Counted from the stretch's first letter, positions 1 through 10,337 are shown. The stretch: DNA of 64,000 bases from Caldicellulosiruptor obsidiansis OB47 (GCF_000145215.1 NC_014392.1:1372001-1436000); one strand, 5' to 3'. A program made the numbers and translations. The notes: generated by a model from the letters alone, not told the origin.

Positions 1-2073
1 ATTAAAATAAGCATCTATTATATCCCTTGCAACATATGCAGCATATGAACCATGCCCACCATTTTCTAAAACAATAGCAAAGGCAATCTGGGGGTTATCA
101 TAAGGTGCAAAACCAACAAACCATGCATGAGCAGCTGATGAGTTTGAATACTGCGAAGTTCCCGTTTTTCCTGCTACAGTAAACGGCAAATCTTTAAACG
201 CTTGTCTTGCCGTTCCTCCTTCTTCACTTGTAACGCTCTTCATCCCTTCAAAAACTGCCTTTTTTGTTGATTCATACATCTTTACCTTGCTGAGTACTTT
301 TGGCACAGACTTATAGATGACTTTTCCATTGGAATCCACAATCCTGTCTATGAGGTTCACTTGATATCTTGTCCCACCATTTGCAACAGTTGCAATAAAA
401 CTTGCCATCTGGATAGGTGTAAATGCATTTATAGACTGACCAATAGCTGCTAAAATCGTATCACCTGGATACCAAGGTTGGTTAAAAATCTTCTTTTTGT
501 TCTCTTCATTGGCAAGAATTCCATTTGATTCTCCATCAAGTTGAATACCTGTCTTCCCACCTAATCCAAATAATTGCGCATATTTAACTATTCTTTCTAT
601 TCCAAGTCTTCTACCAGTCTCATAGAAAAATACATTACACGAAACCTTAAGAGCGTCTTCCACATTAACCCAACCGTGTGTTGTATGATATCTATTCCAT
701 ATCCAGCAAGCAGGAGTAAACCCTGACTTTGCGTAATACATATATCTACCTGTATCCAATATTTTTTCGTCTGGCTTGATGACACCTTCCTGAAGACCTG
801 CAATTGCTGTGAGTATTTTAAAAGTTGAACCAGGAGGATAAACCCCGGCAATTGCCCTGTTAAACATTGGTCTTGTGGGGTCATTAATCAACTTATTCCA
901 TTCACTGGTAGTGATACCTTTTATGAATATGTTAGGATTGTATGAAGGATAACTTGTGAGAGCAAGAACATTGCCTGTTTTTACATCAATTACCACCGCA
1001 GCACCGCTGTTTGCTTTTTGAAATCTCTCACCATAATCACCATTTCTTATATTCTCTAAAACTTTTTTGAGCGATTCATAAGCAACTTTCTGAAGCTTAG
1101 AATCTATGGTCAGATAAACATTTGCTCCCTTTGTTGGTTGTTTTTCTATCTTGACATCATTTATCCTTCCAAATTTGTCAACTTCAATGAGCTGAAGTCC
1201 ATCTTTACCACGCAAATAATCTTCGCATCTTTTTTCTATTCCATCAACACCAATTAAACTATCCTGAGAATATCCTTTGTCTTTAAACTTTTCGTATTGT
1301 TCTTGAGTTATTTTACCTATCCTTCCTACCACGAACGCGTTGTATATTGCATCCTTGTAAACTCTTACTGCCTTTGCTTCTATGTTTACAGACGAAAAAT
1401 CTCTGCGCCTTTCTTCAATCTCAGCAATAGTCTTCATGGAAATGTCAATTGCAATTGTAACAGGTTGATACATTTGATAATAGTTATAAAATAGCATATC
1501 TTCAATAGCCATTACTTGAAGAGTAGTTTGCAGGTCAAGATTTTCTGGAATATAAAATTTCTTTCTCAAAAATTCAAAAGCTTGCTGCGCAGAAAAATTC
1601 AAAGGAATTTCTCTGTCTTTTTTCCATTGGATTTCTACTTTCTTTGCAAGTTTCTTGTCTTTAATACCAAAGTTAAATCTGATTGGATTTATGTCAATTT
1701 TAAATTGATTTATAATTTTGTCTCCATTTTTATTTAGAATATTCACAATTTCTATTATCTTTTTTGTAAAGTCTCTTTTTTGATTTTCAGTTCGAAGTTG
1801 CTGAGTTTTCATAATCTGGAGAACATAGGCAGGCCTGTTGTCAGCAAGTGGTCTACCATTTTTATCATAGATAATACCCCTTGGTGCCTCCAAGTTTGCT
1901 TTTTGCATTAATTTCTTTTCTGAAAGCTCATAATAATAGTCTCCCTTTACAATCTGCAAATAGCTCAAGCGCACAATAAGAATTAACACAAGGGATATAA
2001 AAAGTATGTATAAAAAAGTCCACCTGTTAAATATGTTTTTTTCTCTTAACTTTTCTATAAACAATATCTTCAT
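1..2073 (-). CDS. mrdA: Penicillin-binding protein 2, elongation transpeptidase (3' end outside window)
   Basis: Class B penicillin-binding protein that cross-links peptidoglycan during rod elongation, anchored outside the membrane by one N-terminal segment (about residues 15-42). Seen: 691 codons open to base 1; after the membrane segment comes a dimerisation domain, then the transpeptidase with SxxK as S-T-F-K (Ser about 416), an SCN triad motif near residue 474, and KTG in KTGTSQ (Lys about 636). Only a short C-terminus should be missing. The ATG at 2073 overlaps the mreD stop as ATGA, so translation is probably coupled. It is the last visible gene of maf-mreBCD, which supports PBP2 rather than a division or sporulation PBP. 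Confidence 0.93.
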   Translation of the reverse strand, partial: MKILFIEKLREKNIFNRWTFLYILFISLVLILIVRLSYLQIVKGDYYYELSEKKLMQKANLEAPRGIIYDKNGRPLADNRPAYVLQIMKTQQLRTENQKRDFTKKIIEIVNILNKNGDKIINQFKIDINPIRFNFGIKDKKLAKKVEIQWKKDREIPLNFSAQQAFEFLRKKFYIPENLDLQTTLQVMAIEDMLFYNYYQMYQPVTIAIDISMKTIAEIEERRRDFSSVNIEAKAVRVYKDAIYNAFVVGRIGKITQEQYEKFKDKGYSQDSLIGVDGIEKRCEDYLRGKDGLQLIEVDKFGRINDVKIEKQPTKGANVYLTIDSKLQKVAYESLKKVLENIRNGDYGERFQKANSGAAVVIDVKTGNVLALTSYPSYNPNIFIKGITTSEWNKLINDPTRPMFNRAIAGVYPPGSTFKILTAIAGLQEGVIKPDEKILDTGRYMYYAKSGFTPACWIWNRYHTTHGWVNVEDALKVSCNVFFYETGRRLGIERIVKYAQLFGLGGKTGIQLDGESNGILANEENKKKIFNQPWYPGDTILAAIGQSINAFTPIQMASFIATVANGGTRYQVNLIDRIVDSNGKVIYKSVPKVLSKVKMYESTKKAVFEGMKSVTSEEGGTARQAFKDLPFTVAGKTGTSQYSNSSAAHAWFVGFAPYDNPQIAFAIVLENGGHGSYAAYVARDIIDAYFN

Positions 2074-2606
2074 TCTTCTCTTAAATTTCTCCCCTTTTTT
2101 AGTTTGAGCAGGTATTTACTTTCTTTGAGCACTGTATAATAAATGAATATCCCGAATACTGAGTCAAGAATGAACTGAATAACAGAATTATTAAAAAATA
2201 CTGAGGGTAGAGGAACTTCTTTATAAGTCAACCCCACACTAATATACTCCAATAAGTTCAAAGTAAGGATGTACATTAAAAGAAACAACAAAAACATCTC
2301 AACTCTTTGTAAATAGACCTTCTCTTTCAATTTACTTGAAATAAATACAAGAATTACTATTAAAAAAAGATTTAAGAAGAAATCATTTGTAAACAAAAAA
2401 CAAAAAACAAAAACAACAAAAAAATTAGCTATCAGTGCCTCTGAAAAATCAAAAAATATTGCATTACTAATAACAAGTGGTAAAAATAGTAATACAGTAT
2501 TTCCTTTTACTTGAATAATCTCTTGCAGTACTGTTTGAAAAAAAATTATAAATACAATATTTAGTACATGCAAAATCAGTTTGTTTTTAAACAACTCACT
2601 TAACAC
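2070..2606 (-). CDS. mreD: Rod shape-determining protein MreD
   Basis: Integral membrane protein of the elongasome. The 178 residues form several hydrophobic segments with few polar residues, as usual for MreD, which is poorly conserved in sequence. The assignment rests on size, topology and position between mreC and PBP2. The start is GTG at 2606, 11 nt inside the mreC 3' end, and the stop overlaps the PBP2 ATG, so mreC, mreD and PBP2 are probably translationally coupled. Confidence 0.85.
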   Translation of the reverse strand: MLSELFKNKLILHVLNIVFIIFFQTVLQEIIQVKGNTVLLFLPLVISNAIFFDFSEALIANFFVVFVFCFLFTNDFFLNLFLIVILVFISSKLKEKVYLQRVEMFLLFLLMYILTLNLLEYISVGLTYKEVPLPSVFFNNSVIQFILDSVFGIFIYYTVLKESKYLLKLKKGRNLREE

Positions 2607-3447
2607 CTACCGATAAATTTATATCCTTAAGTTGTTTTAGTACCATCACATATTCTACATTTTCTATATCCACTAAAGGTTCTATCACAATATTTTTTGT
2701 CAGTTCAAACTTATCATTCTTTATCTGAACCACTTTACCAATAGCAATTCCCTTGGGAAATATTTCACCCATCCCTGAAGTTATGACAATATCGTTAAGT
2801 TTTACTTTTGAATCTTTGGAGATATATCTCAGTTCACATAATCTCTTTGACAAAAGATTGACACTTCCTCTTACAACACCAATCTCCCTCGTCCTCACAA
2901 CCATCGCAGATGCCGAAAAGTCAGGATCAAGTACTGTTATAACTTTAGCCCAGTTTGTCCCAGTGTCTATGATGTATCCTATCAATCCTTGGTTGTTGAT
3001 AACAACCATGTTTCTCTTTACGCCATTTTTTTCCCCTTTGTCAATGATAAAATAGTTCAACCACGCTTCTTGAGATCTCTGAACAACTCTGGCAATTTCA
3101 TAACTTGCTGATAATTTAATTTGATCTTTGAGACCTAAAAGTTCTTTCAATTTTGCGTTTTCACTCTTTATCTCTTCAATAGTAATTTTGTCACTATTTA
3201 ATTTGCTTAGTTCTTCTTTTAATCGTTTGTTTTCAGCAATAATTTGGTTCAGATGAAATATCCCATTTATATACTCTCTTATATCTCTTACAATCTTAAC
3301 TATTTGAGAATTTGCAGGGATATACCCTTCTTTTAATTTTCTCGAAACAATATTTGAATCATAGTTTTTGAGCGATATCACAGTGGCAACGATACTAAAT
3401 AAAAATGCTAAAAATACAACAATGGTTAACAAAACATTTCTTTTCAA
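2596..3447 (-). CDS. mreC: Rod shape-determining protein MreC
   Basis: Membrane-anchored periplasmic-face scaffold linking MreB to the wall synthases. The 283 residues show an N-terminal membrane segment (about 6-26), a coiled coil (about 65-105, rich in K, E and L with the run NKRLKEEL), then the paired beta-barrel MreC domain (about 115-270) containing the VVINNQGLIGYI-type segment. It lies 16 nt downstream of mreB and overlaps mreD. The length is normal for the family. Confidence 0.92.
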   Translation of the reverse strand: MKRNVLLTIVVFLAFLFSIVATVISLKNYDSNIVSRKLKEGYIPANSQIVKIVRDIREYINGIFHLNQIIAENKRLKEELSKLNSDKITIEEIKSENAKLKELLGLKDQIKLSASYEIARVVQRSQEAWLNYFIIDKGEKNGVKRNMVVINNQGLIGYIIDTGTNWAKVITVLDPDFSASAMVVRTREIGVVRGSVNLLSKRLCELRYISKDSKVKLNDIVITSGMGEIFPKGIAIGKVVQIKNDKFELTKNIVIEPLVDIENVEYVMVLKQLKDINLSVGVK

Positions 3448-3463
3448 AACATTTCATCCTCCA

Positions 3464-4495
3464 CTACCTTGAGCTCCTGTTGATCATCACCTTTTGCAAA
3501 GTTTCAAGTTCTTCCAAGGCTTTCCCCGCTCCCAGAGCAACACAATCAAGAGGTCTATCAGCTATGTGAACAGGAAGACCAGTTTCTTTGCTTATAAGTT
3601 TGTCAAGCCCTTTTAAAAGCGCACCACCACCTGTAAGCATAATCCCTCTTTCCATAATGTCTGCTGCAAGCTCTGGTGGAGTTTTTTCAAGAGTTTGTTT
3701 TATTGCATCAACTATTGCCATAACAGGTTCTTTCAAAGCATCTCTTATTTCTGTGGATGAGACCTTTATAGTCTTTGGAAGACCTGTTATAAGGTCTCTC
3801 CCTTTTATTTCATACCATTCTTCCTTTTCAAGTGGATAGGCAGACCCAATATTTATTTTTATCTCCTCTGCTGTTCTATCCCCTATCATTAAGTTGTATT
3901 CTTTCTTTATATAGTTTGAAATTGCTTCATCAAACTCATCACCAGCAACTCTGAGGGATTTACTAGTGACAATTCCACCAAGTGATATAACAGCAACCTC
4001 TGACGTGCCACCACCAATATCTACTACCATACTGCCAGACGGTTCATCAACAGGCAGTCCCGCACCAATTGCTGCTGCCATAGGCTCTTCCATTATATAA
4101 ACCTCTTTTGCTCCTGCCTTGTAAGCCGACTCTTCCACAGCCCTTCTTTCAACTTCTGTAACACCAGATGGAACACAGATTACAACTCTTGGTCTTAACC
4201 CAAGAAAGGATTTTTTATATGCTTTTTCCATAAAATATTTTAACATGACTTGGGTTGTATAAAAATCAGCAATAACACCATCTTTCAATGGTCTTATTGC
4301 AACAATATTACCCGGTGTTCGGCCAATCATCTCTTTTGCTTCATTTCCTACTGCCAATATTTTCCCTGTATCCTTTTGAACAGCAACAACAGATGGTTCA
4401 TTTACAACAATGCCTTTTCCACGCAAATGTACAAGAGTGTTTGCAGTGCCCAAGTCAATCCCCAAATCTCTGTAGAGTGACTTTAAAAGTCCCAT
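3464..4495 (-). CDS. mreB: Rod shape-determining actin-like ATPase MreB
   Basis: Bacterial actin that guides elongation-phase wall synthesis under the membrane. Seen: phosphate-1 motif DLGTANTLV near the N-terminus, phosphate-2 motif [11 protein letters not shown], and adenosine motif [10 protein letters not shown]; 343 residues, normal length. I chose ATG 4495 rather than the in-frame GTG at 4498: the AAAGGAGAG ribosome site is 7 nt from the ATG, and the ATG overlaps the maf stop as TGATG. The N-terminal [16 protein letters not shown] is typical. Confidence 0.97.
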   Translation of the reverse strand: MGLLKSLYRDLGIDLGTANTLVHLRGKGIVVNEPSVVAVQKDTGKILAVGNEAKEMIGRTPGNIVAIRPLKDGVIADFYTTQVMLKYFMEKAYKKSFLGLRPRVVICVPSGVTEVERRAVEESAYKAGAKEVYIMEEPMAAAIGAGLPVDEPSGSMVVDIGGGTSEVAVISLGGIVTSKSLRVAGDEFDEAISNYIKKEYNLMIGDRTAEEIKINIGSAYPLEKEEWYEIKGRDLITGLPKTIKVSSTEIRDALKEPVMAIVDAIKQTLEKTPPELAADIMERGIMLTGGGALLKGLDKLISKETGLPVHIADRPLDCVALGAGKALEELETLQKVMINRSSR

Positions 4496-5103
4496 CACAA
4501 CTCTCCTTTCATTAAGTCATATCCAAGTTTTTGTAGCATGATGTTTAACCTGTACAAGGGAAGACCAACTACATTGTAAAAACAGCCCTCTATCCTTTCA
4601 ACAATTAAGCTTCCAAAACCTTGGATTGCATATGCCCCTGCTTTATCAAAAGGCTCTTTTGTTGAGATATATCTGAGAATTTCTTCATCAGTCATATGTT
4701 TTATATAAACATTAGTTTTTTCATATTCCGCCAGAATCCTTTCCCATTCCCCGTCAATTATACATACACCAGTGTAAACACTGTGCCATTTACCATTTAT
4801 TTTTCTGAGCATCCAGAAAGCTTCATCCTCATTAGAGGGCTTTCCAAGAATGAGTCCTTCAATATACACCACAGTGTCAGCTGCAATAACCAAACTTTGT
4901 TTACTATCTTCCCCAAGTTTATTAAAAACCTCTTGAGCTTTCTTTTTAGCAAGCTGCATTACATTTTCTTCAACCGAAAGACTTTGATCTATACTTTCAT
5001 CAACGTTTGATGGAATTATTTCAAACTCAATGCCAAACTGCTTTAAAAGCTCTATTCTTCGGGGGGATGAGGATGCAAGAATTACTCTTTTCAATTTTGT
5101 CAA
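4495..5103 (-). CDS. maf: Maf family nucleoside triphosphate pyrophosphatase
   Basis: House-cleaning enzyme that hydrolyses dTTP/UTP and modified pyrimidine triphosphates to monophosphates. Seen: the SSSPRR signature (residues 11-16), the KAQEVF region and the catalytic IAADTVV segment; 202 residues, normal size. The start is TTG at 5103, preceded by AAGGGG at 6 nt. It is first gene of the mreBCD-PBP2 operon, a common Firmicute arrangement. Whether the substrate is dTTP/UTP or another nucleotide is by family only. Confidence 0.92.
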   Translation of the reverse strand: MTKLKRVILASSSPRRIELLKQFGIEFEIIPSNVDESIDQSLSVEENVMQLAKKKAQEVFNKLGEDSKQSLVIAADTVVYIEGLILGKPSNEDEAFWMLRKINGKWHSVYTGVCIIDGEWERILAEYEKTNVYIKHMTDEEILRYISTKEPFDKAGAYAIQGFGSLIVERIEGCFYNVVGLPLYRLNIMLQKLGYDLMKGEL

Positions 5104-5174
5104 ACATAACCCCTTTCATACACTGTGTTTTGAATGTGAATTTTGTGAAGTCTTTCTTAGCTCTCTGATATTCT

Positions 5175-5183
5175 ATTATATCA
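5175..5183 (-). promoter_or_regulatory. Extended -10 promoter for maf-mreBCD-PBP2
   Basis: Reads TGATATAAT on the minus strand (TGn plus a perfect TATAAT), about 72 nt upstream of the maf start. The region 17 nt upstream is a T-run with no good -35. The same TGATATAAT appears in the OLE promoter. Sequence inference only. Confidence 0.55.
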
Positions 5184-5212
5184 TTAATATGTTACAAAAA
5201 AAATAACTTTTG

Positions 5213-5250
5213 ATAAAAAAAGAAGCTGGTAAACTCACAAACCAGCTTCT
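5213..5250 (-). terminator. Rho-independent terminator of the hydrogenase operon
   Basis: A perfect 10-bp stem, AGAAGCTGGT (5221-5230) with ACCAGCTTCT (5241-5250), and a 10-nt loop. On the minus strand it is followed by a run of seven T. It lies 25 nt past the hydA stop and before the maf promoter, separating the two operons. Confidence 0.9.
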
Positions 5251-5275
5251 TTTACTTAAGGATTTAAGACTGAGC

Positions 5276-7015
5276 TCAGTACAGAGGTCTTTTCTTATAA
5301 TGTGTATGCAGAATATGATGAGCTTTTTCGCTGTTTGGATGACCTAAGAACTCTTCATACAATCTTTTTACAGTAGGATTTTCATGAGACTTTCTTATTA
5401 CCAGTGACCTATCCTCATCATATATTGCACTTGCTCTGAGCTTCGCAACATCTACTTTTTCTTTGACTTTTGCATGAACAATTGGCTGTCCACCACCCAT
5501 TATACACCCACCAGGACATGCCATAATTTCTATAAAATGATACTCTTTCTCACCATTTTTGACCATCTCGAGAAGTTTTTTGGCATTTGAAAGACCATGT
5601 GCAACAGCTGCTTTAATTTTCATACTACCAACATCTATCTCAGCCTCTCTTATTCCTTCAAAACCACGAACTTGAGTAATTTCGACATTTTCAAGTGTTT
5701 TTCCTGTAAGCACCTCGTATACAGTTCGCAGTGCTGCTTCCATTACACCACCTGTTGTTCCAAAGATAACACCTGCACCTGTTGCATCTCCCATTGGATC
5801 ATCAAAATGGCTATCTGGCAGGTTTACAAAGTCAATCCCCGCTTCTTTTATCATTCTAGCAAGTTCTCTTGTTGTCAATACTGCGTCAACGTCTGGATAT
5901 CCACTTGCCGCAAGTTCTTCCCTTTGAGCTTCAAATTTCTTAGCAGTACACGGCATGACAGACACAACAAACATGTTCGCAGGATCAATTCCCATCTTCT
6001 GTGCAAAGTATGTCTTTAAAATAGCACCAAACATCTCATGTGGTGATTTGCAGGTAGACAAATTATCTAAAAATTCTGGGAAATAATGTTCACAGAACTT
6101 AATCCAACCTGGTGAGCATGAGGTTATCAACGGTAACTTACCACCGTTTTTAATTCTGTTGATAAGCTCTGTCCCCTCTTCCATAATAGTAAGGTCTGCA
6201 GCTGTGTCTGTATCAAACACCTTGTCAAATCCAAGCATTTTTAGAGCAGTTACCATCTTACCAGTAACTCTTGTACCTATTGGAAGTCCAAATTCTTCAC
6301 CAAGCGCAACTCTAACAGCAGGAGCTGTTTGAACCACAACATATTTGTTCTTATCTGCAAGTGCCTTCCATACAATGTCTGTTGAGTCTTTTTCTCTTAA
6401 AGCTCCAACTGGGCAAGCCTGAATACATTGCCCGCACATTGTACACGCAACATCATTCAAACTTCTATCAAATGCAGTTGATACAACCGTCTTAAAACCC
6501 CTATAATTTGCATTGATAACTCCAACCTCTTGAACATTTCTGCATACATTGATACATCTCTTACAAAGTATACATTTGTTTGGATCTCTAACAACAGAAG
6601 GTGAAAAATCATCAAGAGGTCTTCTTATATTTTCGCCTTCATATCTAATTTGCTTTACATTTAAATCTTCTGCAAGTTTTTGAAGTTCACAGTTTCCGCT
6701 TCTGACACATGTCAAACAGCTCCTGTCATGATTCGAAAGAATAAGTTCAAGATTGACCTTTCTTGCTCTTCTTACTCTTTCACTGTTAGTAATAACTTCC
6801 ATACCTTCTGAAACAGGATAAACACAAGCAGCCTGCAAGCTTCTTGCCCCTTTTACTTCAACAACGCACATTCTGCAAGCACCAATTTCATTTATACCTT
6901 TAAGATAACAAAGGGTTGGAATCTCAACTCCTGCTTCGCGTGCTGCCTGAAGCACTGTATAATCCTTTGGCACCTGAATCTTCTTGCCATCTATTGTTAT
7001 ATTCACCATTTCCAT
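5276..7015 (-). CDS. hydA: [FeFe] hydrogenase catalytic subunit HydA (NADH/ferredoxin-linked trimeric type)
   Basis: Makes or oxidises H2 at the H-cluster; in HydABC complexes the electrons come jointly from NADH and reduced ferredoxin (family knowledge). Domains in the 579 residues: plant-type [2Fe-2S] (Cys 36, 47, 50, 64), His-ligated [4Fe-4S] in NHDRSCLTC (about 95-109), two [4Fe-4S] (CILCKRC, about 148-158; CTMCGQC, 191-201), then the H-cluster domain with L1 TSCSPGW (298-304), L2 MPCTAKK (354-360) and L3 MACPGGC followed by GGGQP (498-511). L1 has Ser where CpI-type enzymes have the second Cys. ATG 7015 has a GGGAGG site 9 nt upstream. It is last in its operon, 19 nt after hydB. Confidence 0.96.
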   Translation of the reverse strand: MEMVNITIDGKKIQVPKDYTVLQAAREAGVEIPTLCYLKGINEIGACRMCVVEVKGARSLQAACVYPVSEGMEVITNSERVRRARKVNLELILSNHDRSCLTCVRSGNCELQKLAEDLNVKQIRYEGENIRRPLDDFSPSVVRDPNKCILCKRCINVCRNVQEVGVINANYRGFKTVVSTAFDRSLNDVACTMCGQCIQACPVGALREKDSTDIVWKALADKNKYVVVQTAPAVRVALGEEFGLPIGTRVTGKMVTALKMLGFDKVFDTDTAADLTIMEEGTELINRIKNGGKLPLITSCSPGWIKFCEHYFPEFLDNLSTCKSPHEMFGAILKTYFAQKMGIDPANMFVVSVMPCTAKKFEAQREELAASGYPDVDAVLTTRELARMIKEAGIDFVNLPDSHFDDPMGDATGAGVIFGTTGGVMEAALRTVYEVLTGKTLENVEITQVRGFEGIREAEIDVGSMKIKAAVAHGLSNAKKLLEMVKNGEKEYHFIEIMACPGGCIMGGGQPIVHAKVKEKVDVAKLRASAIYDEDRSLVIRKSHENPTVKRLYEEFLGHPNSEKAHHILHTHYKKRPLY

Positions 7016-7034
7016 TTATCATACCCTCCCTTGA

Positions 7035-8831
7035 TTATGCCTTCTTGGAGATTGCTTTAAACGGACACTTCTCTATGCAAACACCGCATTTGATACATTT
7101 GCTCTGATCAATCTCAAAAGGCTTTTTAATCTGGCCTGTGATAGCATTTGCAGGACAATTCTTAGCGCATATGCCACAGCCTTTACAAAGATCTTTGTCT
7201 ATCACAATCCTGAGCAGTGCCTTGCAAGCACCTGCTGGACATCTCTTTTCTTTTACATGTGCTTCGTATTCATCTCTAAAATATCTCAGCGTGCTCAAAA
7301 CAGGGTTTGGCGCAGTCTGACCAAGTCCGCAAAGAGCACTATCTTTAATTGAATATGCAAGTTCTTCTAACTTTTCCAAGTCTTCTTCTGTGCCATTTCC
7401 GCTTGTTATTTTTTGCAAAATTTCGAGCATTCTCCTTGTACCTATTCTACACGGTGGACATTTTCCGCATGACTCATCAACTGTAAACTCTAAGAAGAAC
7501 TTTGCTATATCGACCATACAGGTGTCTTCATCCATCACGATCATTCCGCCAGAACCCATCATTGTACCAAGTGCTGTTAAAGAGTCAAAATCAATTGGCG
7601 TGTCCATAAGCGATGCTGGAATACATCCACCTGACGGTCCACCTGTTTGTACTGCTTTGAATTTCTTACCGCCAGGGATTCCGCCACCAATATCCTCAAC
7701 TATTTCTCTTACAGTTGTTCCCATTGGAACTTCAATAAGTCCTGTATTGTTAACCTTTCCAACAAGTGCAAAAACTTTTGTCCCTTTGCTCTTCTCTGTT
7801 CCAATTGATGCAAACCACTCTGGACCCTTTAGAATTATTACTGGAATATTTGCGTATGTCTCAACGTTATTAAGCAAAGTAGGTTTTCCCCACAATCCTT
7901 TTACAGCTGGGAATGGTGGTCTTGGTCGTGGTTCTCCTCTGTGTCCTTCAATTGATGTCATCAGTGCTGTTTCCTCACCACAAACAAATGCACCAGCACC
8001 AAGCCTTATCTCAATATCAAATTCAAAGTCTGTACCCAAGATATTCTTGCCTAAAAGCCCGTATTCTCTTGCTTGATTTATTGCAATCTCCAGTCTTTTT
8101 ACTGCCAGAGGATACTCTGCTCTGACATACACATAACCTTGCTTTGAACCAATTGCATACCCAGCGATAGCCATCGCTTCAATCACAGAATGCGGATCGC
8201 CTTCCAAGATACTTCTGTCCATATATGCACCTGGATCACCTTCATCTGCATTGCAAACAACATACTTAACATCACCTGGAGCTTTTGCTGCGAACTCCCA
8301 TTTGAGTCCTGTTGGAAATCCACCGCCACCTCTTCCTCTAAGACCAGACCTTTTAACCCAGTCAATCACTTGTTCAGGTGTCATCTCTGTAAGAACTTTT
8401 GCCAAAGCCTTGTATCCATCATATGCGATATATTCTTCAATATTTTCTGGATTTATAAGACCACAGTTTCTAAGAGCAATTCGCATCTGTTTTTTATAGA
8501 ATTTGACCTCATTTAACGATTTAATCTGACCTTCTTCTACTGACTCTTTATACAAAAGTCTTTTTACTATTCTTCCTTTTAAAAGATGCTCTTCAACAAT
8601 CTCTTTTACATCAGAGTCTGCAACCTTGCTGTAAAAAGCTCCTTCTGGATAAACAATCACAATTGGACCTTCTGCGCAAAGACCAAAACAACCTGTACGA
8701 ATTACCTGAACCTCATCCTTTAGATTTTGAGCTTCAATTTCTTTTAGAAATGCATCATATATTTTATCTGACCCACCTGATGTACAACCTGTCCCACCAC
8801 ACACAAGAACATGCGATCTATACAATGGCAT
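7035..8831 (-). CDS. hydB: NADH-binding flavoprotein subunit HydB (NuoF-like) of the hydrogenase
   Basis: Carries the FMN/NADH site of the trimeric hydrogenase. Domains in 598 residues: thioredoxin-like [2Fe-2S] domain (about 1-95; CGGTGC, TGCFGLC), NuoF core with the Gly-rich [11 protein letters not shown] (about 165-177) and the FMN-site [13 protein letters not shown], an SLBB segment, the N3-type [4Fe-4S] [10 protein letters not shown], and a C-terminal 2x[4Fe-4S] ferredoxin domain ([22 protein letters not shown]). The extra N- and C-terminal domains separate HydB from plain complex I NuoF. The ATG follows an AGGAGGGA site; hydA is 19 nt downstream. Confidence 0.96.
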   Translation of the reverse strand: MPLYRSHVLVCGGTGCTSGGSDKIYDAFLKEIEAQNLKDEVQVIRTGCFGLCAEGPIVIVYPEGAFYSKVADSDVKEIVEEHLLKGRIVKRLLYKESVEEGQIKSLNEVKFYKKQMRIALRNCGLINPENIEEYIAYDGYKALAKVLTEMTPEQVIDWVKRSGLRGRGGGGFPTGLKWEFAAKAPGDVKYVVCNADEGDPGAYMDRSILEGDPHSVIEAMAIAGYAIGSKQGYVYVRAEYPLAVKRLEIAINQAREYGLLGKNILGTDFEFDIEIRLGAGAFVCGEETALMTSIEGHRGEPRPRPPFPAVKGLWGKPTLLNNVETYANIPVIILKGPEWFASIGTEKSKGTKVFALVGKVNNTGLIEVPMGTTVREIVEDIGGGIPGGKKFKAVQTGGPSGGCIPASLMDTPIDFDSLTALGTMMGSGGMIVMDEDTCMVDIAKFFLEFTVDESCGKCPPCRIGTRRMLEILQKITSGNGTEEDLEKLEELAYSIKDSALCGLGQTAPNPVLSTLRYFRDEYEAHVKEKRCPAGACKALLRIVIDKDLCKGCGICAKNCPANAITGQIKKPFEIDQSKCIKCGVCIEKCPFKAISKKA

Positions 8832-8848
8832 ATTAATCTTCCCTCCTT

Positions 8849-9238
8849 TTATTTATTTGCCTCACTATTTTCTTCGTAGCCAATTGTATACTCATAAACT
8901 GGCTTCCCGTTGACCAAATGTTCTGCAACAATCCTTGTGACCTTTTCAGGTGTCATCTTAACATAAGTAACTTTTTCTTTGTTAGGTTCATATACTTCAA
9001 CAATTGGTTCATATTTGCAAAGTCCTATACATCCTGTTTGAACCACAGTTATATTTTTTAAATTTCTTTTTTGAATTTCTTCAACAAACTTGAGCATAAC
9101 AGGTCTTGCACCTGCTGCTATTCCACATGTTGCCATTCCAACAACAACTCTTATACCTTCGCCTTGCTGTTTTCTGAACTCAAGCTCTTCTAACGCCTTT
9201 TTTCTTATTTCTTCAAGTTCTTGAATAGATTTAATCAT
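8849..9238 (-). CDS. Thioredoxin-like [2Fe-2S] ferredoxin domain protein
   Basis: 129 residues: a helical N-terminus (about 1-27), then a thioredoxin-like [2Fe-2S] domain with candidate ligands in ATCGIAAGA and [11 protein letters not shown], the same fold as the HydB N-terminus and the NuoE C-terminus. It probably carries an electron between partners of the hydrogenase or acts as a redox sensor; neither role can be proved here. The first motif holds one Cys (C-G-I-A-A-G-A) where HydC has two spaced Cys, so cluster binding needs checking. ATG overlaps the preceding stop as ATGA; 17 nt to hydB. Confidence 0.85.
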   Translation of the reverse strand: MIKSIQELEEIRKKALEELEFRKQQGEGIRVVVGMATCGIAAGARPVMLKFVEEIQKRNLKNITVVQTGCIGLCKYEPIVEVYEPNKEKVTYVKMTPEKVTRIVAEHLVNGKPVYEYTIGYEENSEANK

Positions 9239-9792
9239 TTATCATTTACACCTCCATTTAAATTTGATAAGCCACTTTCTAACTGGCTTCGAATAAAGTC
9301 AAGTACACTCAGAGTATTTAAAGGAATATCATCACCCAAAATATCTCGGATGCTTCTTGTGTCAAAAGTAAACTCGTTTCGGTCTTTTTTGTAACAAAAC
9401 TTAAAATTCACATCTGGTGTTCCGGTTATAAGTGCAAGTAAGGTCTCGGTTATGTTTCCAAGAGGAGGTCTGTCTATATGAGAATGTTTCATCTTAAACA
9501 CTATTTTAGTGCCTTTTTCAAGCCTTTCAATAGTAAAGCTTCCTTCACAGTCCATTGCAAGTTGTTTTGCTAAAGAAAGCCCAAGTCCTACTTTTCGCGT
9601 TTTTCTTGTGGTGTAAAAAGGGTCTGTCACTTTATCAATAACATCCTGTGGAATTCCTCTGCCGTTATCCTCTATTGTAATGGTAAAAAGATCCTCTTTT
9701 AAATCTTCGGCAATCTTAATTTTAACCAAACTTGCACCTGCTTCTATCGAATTTTGCACAAGGTCAAGAATATAAAGCGAAAGTTCGTTCAA
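9235..9792 (-). CDS. ATP-binding (HATPase-type) protein in the hydrogenase operon
   Basis: GHKL ATPase fold without a histidine-kinase dimerisation domain. Seen in 185 residues: N box LVQNSIEAGAS (about 12-22), G1 box DNGRGIP (about 41-47), the ATP-lid segment DPFYTTRKTRKVGLGLSLA (about 56-74), then an unrecognised C-terminal part (about 110-185). This layout resembles anti-sigma or serine-kinase type regulators and is recurrent near clostridial hydrogenases. The role is unknown; regulation of, or assembly with, HydABC is inference. TTG start with AGGTGAT 7 nt upstream; the stop overlaps the next ATG. Confidence 0.82.
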   Translation of the reverse strand: MNELSLYILDLVQNSIEAGASLVKIKIAEDLKEDLFTITIEDNGRGIPQDVIDKVTDPFYTTRKTRKVGLGLSLAKQLAMDCEGSFTIERLEKGTKIVFKMKHSHIDRPPLGNITETLLALITGTPDVNFKFCYKKDRNEFTFDTRSIRDILGDDIPLNTLSVLDFIRSQLESGLSNLNGGVNDK

Positions 9793-9834
9793 TTACATCA
9801 CCTTATATTTTCTCACCATTGTCAATTTGTTAAG

Positions 9835-10317
9835 TTAATATCTTGACAAGATATTTTCAACATCATCTACACTCAATTTGCCATACACAGTATTGTCAAT
9901 CACAACAACCGGTGCCAGTCCGCAAGCTCCCAAACATCTAGTTGCCTCAATTGAAAATTTCCCATCTTCTGTTGTTTCCCCTACATCAATCTTTAAAATT
10001 TCTTTTAACTTATCCAAAATCTTGTCTGCACCTTTAACATAGCAAGCTGTACCCATGCACACACTTATCTTATGGTCCCCTGTTGGCTTTAAGGTAAACC
10101 TTGTATAAAATGTCGCAACACCATAAACCTCTGCCATGGGTATATTGAGTCCTTCTGCTATTCTTTTTTGAACCTCATATGGCAGGTATCCAAAAAGTTC
10201 TTGTGCTTCATGCAAAACTGGAATTAAAGCCCCTCTTCTTGATTTATTTTTTTCAATAATCTCATCAAGCTTTCTAAAATTCTCTTCAGTCAAATTCTTA
10301 CCTTGGCAACAAGACAT
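9835..10317 (-). CDS. hydC: NuoE-like [2Fe-2S] subunit HydC of the hydrogenase
   Basis: The small subunit that relays electrons to HydB. 160 residues: helical N-terminal half (GALIPVLHEAQELFGYLP is typical), then a thioredoxin-like [2Fe-2S] domain with CMGTACYVKG and CLGACGLAP ligands. The ORF can be read back to 10392, but ATG 10317 follows a GGGGG-type ribosome site, gives the family's usual N-terminus, and leaves the upstream palindromes non-coding. First gene of the operon that runs to hydA. Confidence 0.93.
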   Translation of the reverse strand: MSCCQGKNLTEENFRKLDEIIEKNKSRRGALIPVLHEAQELFGYLPYEVQKRIAEGLNIPMAEVYGVATFYTRFTLKPTGDHKISVCMGTACYVKGADKILDKLKEILKIDVGETTEDGKFSIEATRCLGACGLAPVVVIDNTVYGKLSVDDVENILSRY

Positions 10318-10337
10318 AAATCTACATCCCCCTTCTA

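Noticed and set aside
4496..4498. GTG start for mreB
   Set aside because: Only 4 nt from the ribosome site; ATG 4495 has better spacing and the usual N-terminus.
7390..8076. 228-residue plus-strand ORF
   Set aside because: Lies wholly antisense to hydB, with Pro/Ser-rich sequence typical of a shadow frame.
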